Assembly (NCBI GenBank): GCA_035487355.1 | Contig: DATHMF010000085.1 | Coordinates: 1 to 64,000 of the forward strand | Direction of reading: 5' to 3' | Source: Terriglobales bacterium | GTDB taxonomy: Bacteria > Acidobacteriota > Terriglobia > Terriglobales > Acidobacteriaceae | DNA: 64,000 nucleotides | In this document: one piece after another, positions 27,128 through 35,978 of the stretch | How the letters are laid out: the number at the start of each line of letters is the position of its first letter | Position numbering within the stretch: the first letter of the stretch is position 1 | Translations under genes and position numbers: made by a program | Notes under the pieces: generated by a model | Databases searched by the model: none | Told to the model about the DNA's origin: nothing | The model's input: only the letters and a program-made list of their open reading frames with translations

Positions 27128-27642
27128 AATTCAGTCTCCCGTCGCGCTTGTTCGCGAAATTCCTCCAACTGCCCGGTTGATGCGGCCGCTTCCGCTGGCA
27201 GCAAAGGTTTGTTCTTCCAACTCATCACGATCATACCTGCAAAAGCGAACCCAGCCAGCAGCACGGCAAAAGGCATGATCCAGGCAATCCGGTTGAACCC
27301 GGTTGTTGTGGGTGCAGCCAGCACCGTGGGGCCGTATTTCTGAACAAATGCCTGCAGCACCAGATCGTTGCTGTCACCACGGCTAACCGCAGCGATCAAT
27401 TCATTCCGCATCCTGTCAGAGTAAGTGCAACCCACGTGATTGCACTCCAGCAGGATCTGGTTGCAGCCACAGACGCAAATCAGCTTCTTGTGGCCGAGAC
27501 TATTGAAGCGCGCTTCGGCATCGTCCCCCGCTCCCAAGAAAAATACGGAGAACAATACCACCGCAACCACTTGCATACAGCGGGTTGCTGTCAGCAATCG
27601 CCTACCGGTCGCTCCCTGTGCGTGTACTTTTACGGTCTGCAT
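27124..27642 (-). CDS. ccmH: Cytochrome c maturation protein CcmH with atypical cysteine motif
   Basis: A 172-residue protein: N-terminal hydrophobic segment, a periplasmic three-helix domain, one membrane span (IAWIMPFAVLLAGFAFAGMIVM) and a short tail. CcmH normally reduces the apocytochrome CXXCH pair with an LRCxxCQNQ motif. Here the region reads KLICVCGCNQILLECNHVGC, so there are three closely spaced cysteines plus two more, rather than a single CxxC. The start at 27642 has GGGAG upstream and is one base after the ccmF stop. It overlaps the next gene by 4 bp. Confidence 0.88.
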   Translation of the reverse strand: MQTVKVHAQGATGRRLLTATRCMQVVAVVLFSVFFLGAGDDAEARFNSLGHKKLICVCGCNQILLECNHVGCTYSDRMRNELIAAVSRGDSNDLVLQAFVQKYGPTVLAAPTTTGFNRIAWIMPFAVLLAGFAFAGMIVMSWKNKPLLPAEAAASTGQLEEFREQARRETEL

Positions 27643-27643
27643 C

Positions 27644-29686
27644 TCAATCTCCCGCTCCTGTGGTCTGCGCCAGGCCCACATCTGGCGCGGTTGCGCGTAC
27701 AGGGACCGATTGAGCGACTTTGACCGCAGCTTCGTTAGGAACCAGCGCGAGCAAGGTCCCGAATACTATGAGCAGCCAGCCTGTCCAGAGCCATGCCACC
27801 AGCGGATTCCGGTGCGCGGTAATGATGGGATGGTCGGTATCATTATTGTGTCCGGCATAGACGAGATAGAGGTCTTCGATAATCGAGGAGTGGACCGCGG
27901 GAAGCGTGTTCGGCTGCTGGCTCGCCTTGAACACACGCCGCTCAGGATACATCGTTGCCAGCGGGTGGCCATTCTTAGAAACGTCAATAATGGCGTATGC
28001 AGACTCGAAATTTGGATTGTCATCCTGCGTATAGGAGCGGCAGGTCAACGTATAGCTGCCGATCTGCATGGAGTCGCCGTTGCCCATTTCCTGCTCTTTG
28101 GTCTCGTTGAATGCCGAGCCCGCGAGTCCTATGACTGCCACGACCACGCCAAAATGCACGACATAGCCGCCGTAGCGCCGGGTGTTACGGTGCCAGAGTT
28201 GCGCAACCGAAGAAAAAAGATTGCGTCCGGTGTGACTGCTGATGACGCGCGCTCCGCGTAAAAACTCCGAGAGAATCGTCGCCATTACCATCACCGAGAG
28301 TGATATCGCCATGAGGGCGTAGAAATATGAGACGTCTTCCCAGGGCCTCATCTTACCAACCATGAGTGCAATCGCTGTGCCCACTGCCACTGCGGTAGGA
28401 ATGGCGAAGTTGCGCTTCAGGCTCGCGAAAGAGGTCCTTCTCCACGCCAGTAGCGGACCCACCGCGGTCAGCAGCAGCAGGAGCAGAGCGATGGGAACAT
28501 TGACGTGGTTATAAAAAGGTGGACCCACTGTGATCTTATTTCCCGTCACCCATTCTGAGAGAACAGGAAAGAAAGTTCCCCACAGCACAGCAAAGCACGA
28601 CACCAGAAGAAGCAGGTTGTTAAACAGGAAGCTGGATTCACGCGAGACCAGCGACTCCAGCCGGTGTTCGCTCTCCAGGTGAGAGCGGTTCTTGATAAAG
28701 AAGAAGATGCAGACGGCAAGAATAATCGCCAGGAAAATAAGGAACCAGTCTCCAATGGAAGATTGCGCGAAGGCGTGCACCGAGCTGATCACGCCGCTGC
28801 GCGTGAGAAAAGTTCCGAGAATCGAGAGCATGAAGGTGGCAAAAATGAGCCAAACATTCCAGATTTTCATCATGCCGCGCTTTTCCTGCATCATGACTGA
28901 GTGCAGGAAGGCCGTACAGGTCAGCCAGGGCAAGAGCGAGGCATTCTCTACCGGATCCCATCCCCAGTAACCGCCCCAGCCCAGCACGTAATAGGCCCAG
29001 TGCGAACCCAGGAAGATGCCACAGGTGAGGAACATCCACGTGACCATCGTCCAGCGGCGTGTGATATGGATCCATTTTTCGCCGGGATAGCGCATAATGA
29101 GCGCCGCCAGGCCAAAAGCAAACGGCACTGACATTCCCACATAGCCCAGGTAGAGCATGGGCGGATGGATGACCATTTCGGGGTACTGCAGCAGAGGATT
29201 GAGTCCGTTTCCGTCCGTGGGAATCTCTCCTTGCACCAGGGAAAAAGGCGTGGCCGCAATATTCAATAAAAGAAGAAAGAAGACCTGTATTCCAGCCAGA
29301 ACCACCGAGGCATGGGCCGTCAGGCGAATATCAACCTTGTGCCGCAAACGCAGCACAAATCCGTAGGCCCCCAGCAGCAGCGACCACAGGAGCAGGGAAC
29401 CCTCCTGTCCCGACCACAACACAGCAAATTTGTAGGGCGCGGAGAGAGCGCGGTTGCTGTGGTGCAGGATATAAGCGACGGAAAAATCGTCATGAAACGC
29501 CGACCACAGCAGCGCAAAGCCAGCACCAGCCACGGCGATGAAGGATGCGATCCCGGCGCGGCGCGCAGTTTCCCCCAGCAGGCGGCTGGCTGAGTTCTCT
29601 CGCAGCAAACAGACCGCCCCCACCACCAGGGAATACAGACTCAGGATAAGAGCGCAGAGGAGTGCGAAACTACCAAAAATAGGCAT
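27644..29686 (-). CDS. ccmF: Cytochrome c-type biogenesis protein CcmF
   Basis: A 680-residue polytopic membrane protein of the heme-lyase complex, which attaches heme to apocytochrome c in the periplasm. The tryptophan-rich WWD loop is clear (GWGGYWGWDPVENASLLPW), as are the conserved periplasmic histidines around IHPPMLYLGY and the motif LTRSGVISSVHAF. Length is typical for CcmF. It is first in a leftward operon with ccmH, a CcmI-like gene and a membrane-anchored protein. The heme-delivery genes (ccmA-E) are not in the window. Confidence 0.96.
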   Translation of the reverse strand: MPIFGSFALLCALILSLYSLVVGAVCLLRENSASRLLGETARRAGIASFIAVAGAGFALLWSAFHDDFSVAYILHHSNRALSAPYKFAVLWSGQEGSLLLWSLLLGAYGFVLRLRHKVDIRLTAHASVVLAGIQVFFLLLLNIAATPFSLVQGEIPTDGNGLNPLLQYPEMVIHPPMLYLGYVGMSVPFAFGLAALIMRYPGEKWIHITRRWTMVTWMFLTCGIFLGSHWAYYVLGWGGYWGWDPVENASLLPWLTCTAFLHSVMMQEKRGMMKIWNVWLIFATFMLSILGTFLTRSGVISSVHAFAQSSIGDWFLIFLAIILAVCIFFFIKNRSHLESEHRLESLVSRESSFLFNNLLLLVSCFAVLWGTFFPVLSEWVTGNKITVGPPFYNHVNVPIALLLLLLTAVGPLLAWRRTSFASLKRNFAIPTAVAVGTAIALMVGKMRPWEDVSYFYALMAISLSVMVMATILSEFLRGARVISSHTGRNLFSSVAQLWHRNTRRYGGYVVHFGVVVAVIGLAGSAFNETKEQEMGNGDSMQIGSYTLTCRSYTQDDNPNFESAYAIIDVSKNGHPLATMYPERRVFKASQQPNTLPAVHSSIIEDLYLVYAGHNNDTDHPIITAHRNPLVAWLWTGWLLIVFGTLLALVPNEAAVKVAQSVPVRATAPDVGLAQTTGAGD

Positions 29687-29864
29687 GGAATTATGAATCC
29701 GAGGCGAAATTTTATTCTTTCAAACATTGCCCGCGGGCGCAATGCGGACAACCGGAACCACGGTCTGGGCGACGCGATATTGTATCAGTCCTGTGCGCCG
29801 GAATTACAGGAATGTATACCTGGACTTCCAAGCATTTAAGTCCATGTACTTCCGGGGTGGCTTC

Positions 29865-30107
29865 TTAAGCTGTGAGCTTCTCTCTGTGGCCCAGAATCTC
29901 GGCTTCAGCGCGCAGCCAGTCTTCTTCCGCGTAGCCGTGCAGGCCGCCGCGTTCTTCAAAAAGCTCGTAGGCGCGCTGGCGGACCCTTGCTTCCAAATCT
30001 AAGTGCAGAGTCCGAGACGACTCGAATGCCAGGATTGAGGTGGTTGGTTGGGAATCAGAATTTGCCATGGGTTGGGATTTTTTGGCGGATGCTTTCGTTC
30101 TTGGCAT
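29865..30107 (-). CDS. DUF2934 domain protein
   Basis: An 80-residue basic protein with a disordered N-terminus and the DUF2934 core: VRQRAYELFEERGG, then YAEEDWLRAEAEI. The function of this short domain is unknown; it is common in Acidobacteria and Proteobacteria. CAGGAGGTTATT before the ATG is a strong ribosome site. It diverges from the YceI gene across a 253-bp AT-rich region. Between it and ccmF lie 178 bp without a visible gene. Confidence 0.9.
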   Translation of the reverse strand: MPRTKASAKKSQPMANSDSQPTTSILAFESSRTLHLDLEARVRQRAYELFEERGGLHGYAEEDWLRAEAEILGHREKLTA

Positions 30108-30227
30108 AGAATAACCTCCTGAATTGTGACCTTAATAAGGGAAGCAAGGCATGGGCCCAGTGTTGCTTCGCATTCTTAAAATCATAACGCCGCTGTCTGT
30201 GAAAAATATCACCAGGAACGAAAATTT

Positions 30228-30257
30228 TTGTGAAAATTCTTTTTATTATTGTATAAA
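30228..30257 (+). promoter_or_regulatory. Candidate sigma-70 promoter for yceI-like gene
   Basis: TTGTGA (30228-30233), an 18-bp spacer, and TATAAA (30252-30257) in a strongly AT-rich patch. The leader to the ATG at 30361 would be about 95 nt. Confidence 0.45.
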
Positions 30258-30360
30258 TTTTTTTCTATAGGTCCCCAAGCGGAATAGAATCTACAAAGCT
30301 TTGTTAGCGTCCCTTCGTTCTTCGATTTTTTGCGTGAAAATGACTCATCGAGGAGCCACT

Positions 30361-31017
30361 ATGCTTAAAAGCATCAGATTTTTATTGTTTGTCGCTTTTC
30401 TGTTTGTTGCCTGCCTGTGTTTTTCTCAGAAGCCTTCGAAGACGAAGCCTTCTACAACCAAGCCCTCCCCAGCCAAGTCGTCCGAAATTGATGTGGAGCA
30501 TTCCACCATCACGGTGCACGTGCTGCGCGCTGGTGTTTTTGGATTTACCGGAGACAATCACGAAGTCCAGGCGCCCATTGCCAGAGGAAAACTCGACGAG
30601 GCCGCGAAAACCATCGAGTTTGAAATCGAGACTGCCAAGATGCAGGTCCTCGATCCTAAAATGGAGCCCGCCAAGCGTGCCCAGGTGCAGGAGAAGATGC
30701 TCGGCCCCGAAGTCTTAAATACCGCCCAATATCCTCTGATCCAGTTCACCTCCACATCGGTGGCGTCCGGTAGGATCGGGCAATGGTCGGTCACCGGCAA
30801 TCTAAAATTGCATGGGCAGACGCATCCTGTGGTCGTACAGGTGAGCCAACCCGCCGATGAGGCCGCCCTTGCAAATTCCCGGACGAAAGGCCATCACTAC
30901 CGCGGCACCGCTACCTTGAAACAGACGGATTTCGGCATCAAACCCGTCAGCGTTGCCGGTGGCACGGTGAAGGTCAAAGATGAGCTCAAGCTGGATTTTG
31001 AGATTGTGACCCGCTAG
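30361..31017 (+). CDS. Secreted YceI-family lipid-binding protein
   Basis: A 218-residue protein with signal peptide (FLLFVAFLFVACLCFS). A short Lys/Pro/Ser-rich linker precedes the YceI lipocalin-like domain: ID VEHSTITVHV, GFTGDNHEV, then EVLNTAQYPLIQFTS, the LKLHGQTHPV signature and the C-terminal TDFGIKPVSVAGG. YceI proteins bind polyisoprenoid or fatty-acyl compounds in the periplasm and are induced by base or membrane stress. The ATG at 30361 follows CGAGGAGCC; upstream in-frame starts are not supported. Confidence 0.92.
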   Translation: MLKSIRFLLFVAFLFVACLCFSQKPSKTKPSTTKPSPAKSSEIDVEHSTITVHVLRAGVFGFTGDNHEVQAPIARGKLDEAAKTIEFEIETAKMQVLDPKMEPAKRAQVQEKMLGPEVLNTAQYPLIQFTSTSVASGRIGQWSVTGNLKLHGQTHPVVVQVSQPADEAALANSRTKGHHYRGTATLKQTDFGIKPVSVAGGTVKVKDELKLDFEIVTR

Positions 31018-31033
31018 CGAAACTTCGGCCAGT

Positions 31034-32710
31034 TTAGCTCGTGGAGCTTGCTGTTTGGAGCTTGGAGCTGTCTTGCTCCTGCAGCTTCTGCGAATAGAAA
31101 GAAGCTGATTCCTCGCCGCGCTCGCACTCTTTGGCAAAGTAGATCAGGTGATGACCAACCAGGCCCACATGGATAAGGCTTTCAATGTCGCCTTTCTTCA
31201 ACGCCGGCCACGCCATCTTCCAGAATGTCCGGCGGTAGCTGCTGAACATTCCCACTCGGACCAGGAGGTGGAAGAGCATGCTCATGCCGCGTCGGATGCT
31301 GGCATAATTCACACGCGCGGGGCTGTTGGGCAACGGTACGCGGCGGGCGTAGGTATTGTGCACGTTGTAGATGAAGCGTTCGTATAGAAATTCAGGTTGA
31401 TAAGCTGTGGTCAGGCAGCGCCGCCACATTTCCACCACCTGCTCGTAGGGCAGCATGAACTTTACATTGGATTCGCGGTTTTCGTCTGAAACCAACCGCC
31501 CTTCTTGTTCCAGCCTGCGCCATAGAGGTGTCTTGGGCAGGGCGTGCAGAATGTTGATGGTCAGCATCGGAATCTGTGACATGCGGATAAATTCCAGCAC
31601 ATGGTCTACGGTCTCTGCCGTATCGGTGTCGAGTCCCAGGATGATTCCCGAGACGACTTCCATTCCATAATGGTTCAGGAGCTTGATCGAATCCAGCATG
31701 GGCACGCTGAGGTTTTGCATCTTCGACATGGCTTTGAGCGCTGCCGTTTCCGGCGTCTCAATGCCGCAAAACACGGTGCAAAAGTAAGCTTCGCGCATCA
31801 TTTCCAGCAGTTGCGGACTTTTGGCGATGTTCAAGGTAGCTTCGCAGGCGAACTGTACTGGGAATCCGTTCTTTTTCTGCCACTCGACAAGATGCGGCAC
31901 CAGATCCAGCGCCGCCTTGCGGTTGCCGACAAAATTGTCGTCCACAAAATACACTGCGCCTGGGTTCCCGGATTTCAGCATGGCATCGAGTTCGGCCAGT
32001 ACTTGCTCCGGAGACTTGAGTCGCGGGTTGCGTCCATACAGCTCTGGGATATCGCAGAACTCGCAGGTATAAGGGCATCCGCTGGAAAACTGAATGCTGG
32101 CGATGAAGTATTGATCCAGGCGGATAAGGTGGTAAGCGGGAATAGGGAACTGCTGCAAAGGCAACCGGTCCACCGTCTTGAACTGGATTTGCTGTTCCGG
32201 CCGGCTCGTGTGTCGATCCAGATACTCAATCAGTTGGTCGGTTGCGTCACCCAGTTCGCCCAGATGAAGAAGATCAAAATCCGGATAGTATTCCGCACAT
32301 CCGGAAACCGATGGCCCGCCCAGCGCCGTGATCTTGCCATGGGCATGGGCCCGCTCATTGATGCGATTAATGTGGGGCCGCTGGATGTGCATGCCGCTTA
32401 CCAGCACCGCATCCGCCCATTCGTAGTCGGCATCTGTGGCGGGATGATTATTTTCATCAACGAACCGCACCTCCCATTGCTTGGGCAGATAGGAGGCGAT
32501 CAGCAGAATGCCTTGCGGGGGCATGAAGGCCCGTACTCCGCGCATCAGTTTATAAGCATGATGGAAGGTCCCGAATGAGCGGCTGTATTTTGGGAACACG
32601 CACAGGATTTTGCGAGTATTTCGCGGAGCATAGGTGCGTTGCTTATTTCCTGAAACGGACGCGGTTTCAATAGACGGAGCTGTCTCAAGCGAAGTGAGAG
32701 TGCCATTCAT
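31034..32710 (-). CDS. B12-binding radical SAM protein with DUF4070-like C-terminus
   Basis: A 558-residue enzyme. Residues 35-170 are a cobalamin-binding-like Rossmann domain (ILLIASYLPKQWEVRFVDEN, VSGMHIQ), without the DxHxxG motif of base-off binding. The radical SAM core follows, with the 4Fe-4S motif SGCPYTCEFCDIP, SAM-binding stretches, and VVSGIILGLDTDTAETV. The C-terminal region (WRRCLTTAYQPEFLYERF) looks like DUF4070. Relatives include the hopanoid C-3 methylase HpnR and lipid or natural-product methylases; the substrate here cannot be told. The last residues (SSKLQTASSTS) are encoded by a TTGGAGC repeat. Confidence 0.88.
   Translation of the reverse strand: MNGTLTSLETAPSIETASVSGNKQRTYAPRNTRKILCVFPKYSRSFGTFHHAYKLMRGVRAFMPPQGILLIASYLPKQWEVRFVDENNHPATDADYEWADAVLVSGMHIQRPHINRINERAHAHGKITALGGPSVSGCAEYYPDFDLLHLGELGDATDQLIEYLDRHTSRPEQQIQFKTVDRLPLQQFPIPAYHLIRLDQYFIASIQFSSGCPYTCEFCDIPELYGRNPRLKSPEQVLAELDAMLKSGNPGAVYFVDDNFVGNRKAALDLVPHLVEWQKKNGFPVQFACEATLNIAKSPQLLEMMREAYFCTVFCGIETPETAALKAMSKMQNLSVPMLDSIKLLNHYGMEVVSGIILGLDTDTAETVDHVLEFIRMSQIPMLTINILHALPKTPLWRRLEQEGRLVSDENRESNVKFMLPYEQVVEMWRRCLTTAYQPEFLYERFIYNVHNTYARRVPLPNSPARVNYASIRRGMSMLFHLLVRVGMFSSYRRTFWKMAWPALKKGDIESLIHVGLVGHHLIYFAKECERGEESASFYSQKLQEQDSSKLQTASSTS
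31036..31070. repeat. TTGGAGC heptad repeat within a coding end
   Basis: GCTCGTGGAGCTTGCTG and TTTGGAGCTTGGAGCTG. It encodes, on the minus strand, the C-terminal tail and adjoins the stop of the radical SAM gene. Confidence 0.7.
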
Positions 32711-32971
32711 GTATTCAGTTTTCCAAACAGATAGAGTGATCGTGCCAAGCTACGTTACACGTACGGGTCCTGTCAACGAGAAAAGGGGAAGGCAGCTACA
32801 ACGCTGGGAAACCTCGTTCCAGCAAATGTCATCATATATTACATCAGAAACATTTACACCCAAATTCCATTCTGGGGCCATGGGGTTACAGATCGGGTAC
32901 AATTCACAGCCTGGGTGTGGGTCAAAAGCGCCGCTGCGTCTAAATTAAGAGCCAAATTAAGGATGAAGAAC

Positions 32972-33325
32972 ATGAAAAAACAGGCAAAGTTGGTGTTGCT
33001 GGCAGCGGTTGCAGGCGTAGTTCTGTTGTTGGCTGGATGTCCGCAACAGACCAGTATCGCAGATATCACGCGCGATCCCGGGGCCTACATGAATAAAGAG
33101 GTGGCTGTAGTAGGCACAGTCAATAACTCCTATGGGTTGCTGGGCAACGGGGTCTATCAATTAAGCGACGGCACAGGCAGTATTTGGGTCTTGAGCGAGG
33201 GATACGGTGTCCCTAGTGATGGTACCCGCGTCGGCGTAACCGGCACGGTTATTCCCACGCTTACCTTCGGTGGTAGAAGTTACGCCACCGGCATCCGCGA
33301 GACTCACCGCCGCTCGCATCCCTAG
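32972..33325 (+). CDS. Lipoprotein with OB-fold-like domain
   Basis: A 117-residue lipoprotein: lipobox LLLAGC at the end of the signal sequence, then a small beta-barrel-like domain (VAVVGTVNNSYGLLGNGVYQLSDGTGSIWV, read as separate strands) resembling an OB-fold used in nucleic-acid or oligosaccharide binding. I start at ATG 32972, eight bases after AAGGA; ATG 32963 is the alternative. It would be membrane-anchored on the periplasmic side. It faces away from the radical SAM gene across a 261-bp promoter region, where no clear promoter can be named. Confidence 0.82.
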   Translation: MKKQAKLVLLAAVAGVVLLLAGCPQQTSIADITRDPGAYMNKEVAVVGTVNNSYGLLGNGVYQLSDGTGSIWVLSEGYGVPSDGTRVGVTGTVIPTLTFGGRSYATGIRETHRRSHP

Positions 33326-33352
33326 ATACGAGAAGACCCGGAGATCAGTGCA

Positions 33353-33451
33353 GTGCGGTTTGAAAACGGGACCGTAAGGGCAGCATTTCATAGATTAAAA
33401 TTTTCAAACCGCACCCTGAATCCAGTTTCTGTTCACGGCTACTAAGCCGTG
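33353..33451 (+). promoter_or_regulatory. Structured leader upstream of VWFA gene
   Basis: GTGCGGTTTGAAAA (33353-33366) and TTTTCAAACCGCAC (33401-33414) form a perfect 14-bp inverted repeat around a 34-nt loop. A second hairpin, CACGGCT-ACTA-AGCCGTG (33434-33451), follows. The pair lies between the lipoprotein stop and the VWFA start. It may end the lipoprotein transcript or control the downstream gene. Confidence 0.55.
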
Positions 33452-33486
33452 ATACAGTACTTTGCGGCTAATCTCCGGGGGGCAAA

Positions 33487-35337
33487 ATGTCTGCTTTACG
33501 CGGCTTCAGGTGCGCGGCCGTTGGGGCTGCGCTTTTGCTTCTGTGCGCATTCGCCGTTCCCCAGTCGGTGCCGCCCGGGATGGGGTCTATTGTTCCCAAC
33601 ACCGGCGGCGAAAATTCCAACTCGCATGAACAACCGAAAATTGATCTGACCACCCACACCGAATTGGTGCAGGTGCCGGTAGTTGTCAGAGATGGCTCCG
33701 GCGCTCCCATCAAAGGCTTGAAAAAAGAAGATTTTGCTGTGCTGGAAAACGGCAAAGAGCAGACAATTTCGACCTTTGAAGAAATCAACACCAGCGCTGC
33801 TCCGATCAAGCACCCTGCGCTAAGCTCCAGTCAATTCAGCAACGTCTATGTCGGCTCGCCAGAACCTCGGCGTGTGACCATTATGGTTCTGGATTCCATC
33901 AATACGCCCTATCTCGATCAGACCACCGCCCGCAGAGAGCTTATCAAGTATCTATCCAAGAACTTCAAAAGCAGCGACTTGGTTGCACTCATGGCCATGG
34001 ATCGCAAAGGCGTGCACATGATTCACGACTTCAGCTCCAGTCCTGAGGTGCTGATTGCCGCGCTCAGAAAAGTCACCGGCTCGCTGCCGAACATGAACGC
34101 GAGCGACAGTTCGGCCCTGGCCAACGGCGCCGACACCAGCACTTTAAGTGGCGCAACCACGATTGATGCCACCAGTCTCGACAATGAAGCCGCGTCCCTG
34201 CAGTCATTCATGGACACATCCGACAATCTCGTTTCCCAATACCGGCAGGCTGACGCGGTCGAGGACACATTCAAAAGCTTCTTGAACATTGCGCAGGCGT
34301 TTTCCGGTGTCCCAGGCCGCAAGTCTATCGTGTGGCTGACCGGCGGACTTCCTTTTAACTTGTACGATCAATCGACAACGCCCACAGGCAGGGACCTGTC
34401 TGGATTGTATGAGCGCACTCTGCAAATGATGAACAACGCCAATATCGCCGTCTATCCGGTGGATGTGCGCGGACTCTTGAACTGGGGTTACGGAACCGCT
34501 TCTACCTCCTCGCCGCTCGGTCAGAGTCAGCAATCTTTCCGCACCGGCGGGCAGGTGAACATCATGACCACCTCCGCCATCGAAGCCGGCAACCACCAGA
34601 ACCTCAATGATTTCGCCGAAATGACCGGTGGGCGCGCCTTCTACAACAGTAATGATCTGGCCAGTGGGATGCAGCAAGCCTCCAATGATGCTGCCGCTTA
34701 CTACGTGCTGGGCTACTACCTTGGTCGCAAGGTTGACAAGGCTGGCTGGCGCAAGTTGAAGGTGAAGGTGAACCATCCCGGCGCGCACGTGCTGGCCCGC
34801 AGCGGTTTTTTTGTGACCCAGGCTACCGTGGATCCCTCCGTGGACAAGCGTTACGACATCGTTGCTGCCCTCAATTCACCTCTTGATTCCACCGCTTTAC
34901 CCATCGGCATGCGCTGGATGGGCAGTGACCCTGTGCCGGGTGGGGATCAGTACAAAATAAAGTTTGTCATCGTTGCGCCATCCAAAACTATCTCCGTGGA
35001 TGCGTCGAGCAAAAACCATTTTAGTGTTGAAATTGTTGCCCAGCCGAGAGGTTCCGACGGAACTCCGATACAAGGCGCGGGCATCGCCCCGGTCATTGCC
35101 GGTGATCTTTCGCCCGAAAATCTGAAGAAATTCCAGGAAACCGGCTTTCTATATTCCGGAGCGCTGGAGTTGCCCCAGGGAGAATATACCGTTCGCTTTG
35201 TCATGCGCGATGACATCAGCGGAAATGTTGGCAGCTTATCTGCTCCACTGAACGTGCCGATACTCGTGCCCATTCAGACCTTGCCCAAGCAACCAGCCAC
35301 TCAACCGAAGCAACCAGAAGCTTCGCCTAAACAATAA
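33487..35337 (+). CDS. VWFA-related acidobacterial-domain protein
   Basis: A 616-residue secreted protein. After a signal peptide (CAAVGAALLLLCAFA), it opens with the segment PVVVRDGSGAPIKGLKKEDFAVLENGKEQ, read as conserved blocks, and VTIMVLDSINTPY, the pattern of the family described as VWFA-related Acidobacterial domain (TIGR03436). The MIDAS-type DxSxS is replaced by DSIN, so metal binding may be altered. The proline- and glutamine-rich C-terminus is probably disordered. These proteins are abundant in Acidobacteria and their function is not known; protein-protein adhesion in the envelope is plausible. A terminator follows. Confidence 0.93.
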   Translation: MSALRGFRCAAVGAALLLLCAFAVPQSVPPGMGSIVPNTGGENSNSHEQPKIDLTTHTELVQVPVVVRDGSGAPIKGLKKEDFAVLENGKEQTISTFEEINTSAAPIKHPALSSSQFSNVYVGSPEPRRVTIMVLDSINTPYLDQTTARRELIKYLSKNFKSSDLVALMAMDRKGVHMIHDFSSSPEVLIAALRKVTGSLPNMNASDSSALANGADTSTLSGATTIDATSLDNEAASLQSFMDTSDNLVSQYRQADAVEDTFKSFLNIAQAFSGVPGRKSIVWLTGGLPFNLYDQSTTPTGRDLSGLYERTLQMMNNANIAVYPVDVRGLLNWGYGTASTSSPLGQSQQSFRTGGQVNIMTTSAIEAGNHQNLNDFAEMTGGRAFYNSNDLASGMQQASNDAAAYYVLGYYLGRKVDKAGWRKLKVKVNHPGAHVLARSGFFVTQATVDPSVDKRYDIVAALNSPLDSTALPIGMRWMGSDPVPGGDQYKIKFVIVAPSKTISVDASSKNHFSVEIVAQPRGSDGTPIQGAGIAPVIAGDLSPENLKKFQETGFLYSGALELPQGEYTVRFVMRDDISGNVGSLSAPLNVPILVPIQTLPKQPATQPKQPEASPKQ

Positions 35338-35355
35338 GAAACCAGAATAGATTGT

Positions 35356-35389
35356 GGGGCATAGCCACTACGGCTGTGCCCCGTTTTCT
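35356..35389 (+). terminator. Terminator after VWFA gene
   Basis: GGGGCATAGCC (35356-35366) pairs with GGCTGTGCCCC (35372-35382), a 11-bp stem with one wobble, followed by GTTTTCT. Confidence 0.85.
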
Positions 35390-35531
35390 CCACGTAACAT
35401 TCTTAGTCGGCCCTTCCTTGAGAAATCTCCTGTCCTCTAGCGTTCGTCTTTAATTATCAATAGTTTATGAATATCCCCAAGCAATGTTAGTTAATATTTT
35501 TAAAATACTTAAAAATATTTATATTTTTATG

Positions 35532-35560
35532 TTGAAATATTTAAAAAGTTAATTTATAAA
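35532..35560 (+). promoter_or_regulatory. Sigma-70 promoter of the DUF2089 operon
   Basis: TTGAAA (35532-35537), exactly 17 bp, then TATAAA (35555-35560), within about 130 bp (35455-35590) of extremely AT-rich DNA unlike the rest of the window. It lies 35 bp before the DUF2089 start codon. Confidence 0.75.
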
Positions 35561-35594
35561 TCTATTTTACTTGATTTAATAAGAGATATCTGAA

Positions 35595-35978
35595 ATGTCA
35601 TCAGAGCAAAAAACCAAAGAATGGCAAGAGCTAGCACAGCTCACCCGAGGGCGGCCTGTTGTGGTTGAGCGAGTCAGGTTGACGGATATGGACATCGTCG
35701 TTGAAGGCTCTTTCGAGCTTCCCCAGTTGGCGAGGTTGGACTTGGAAGACCAGGTCTTTATCACCGCATTTGTGCGTAGCCACGGATCCATCAAGGAGAT
35801 GGAGCAGATTTTCGGTGTCAGCTATCCGACCATTAAATCCCGGCTCACGCGGATCGCCAACAGTCTGGAATTCGTCGAAACCAATCCTGCACCCACCCAG
35901 GCTGACATTCTGGGACGGCTCAAGCACGGCGAGATCAGCGCGCAAGATGCCATCCGCGAACTGGAGGCGTTGAAATGA
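35595..35978 (+). CDS. DUF2089-family putative transcription regulator
   Basis: A 127-residue protein whose centre (DLEDQVFITAFVRSHGSIKEMEQIF, GVSYPTIKSRLTRIA, read as blocks) is the helix-turn-helix part of DUF2089. The usual N-terminal zinc ribbon is missing; instead it begins directly with the WQELAQLTRGRP stretch. The C-terminus (ILGRLKHGEISAQDAIRELEALK) is a SHOCT-like helix pair also found in the third gene of the operon. Such proteins sit in small operons with membrane and SHOCT-like proteins. It likely regulates its own operon. The next start overlaps its stop (ATGA). Confidence 0.88.
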   Translation: MSSEQKTKEWQELAQLTRGRPVVVERVRLTDMDIVVEGSFELPQLARLDLEDQVFITAFVRSHGSIKEMEQIFGVSYPTIKSRLTRIANSLEFVETNPAPTQADILGRLKHGEISAQDAIRELEALK

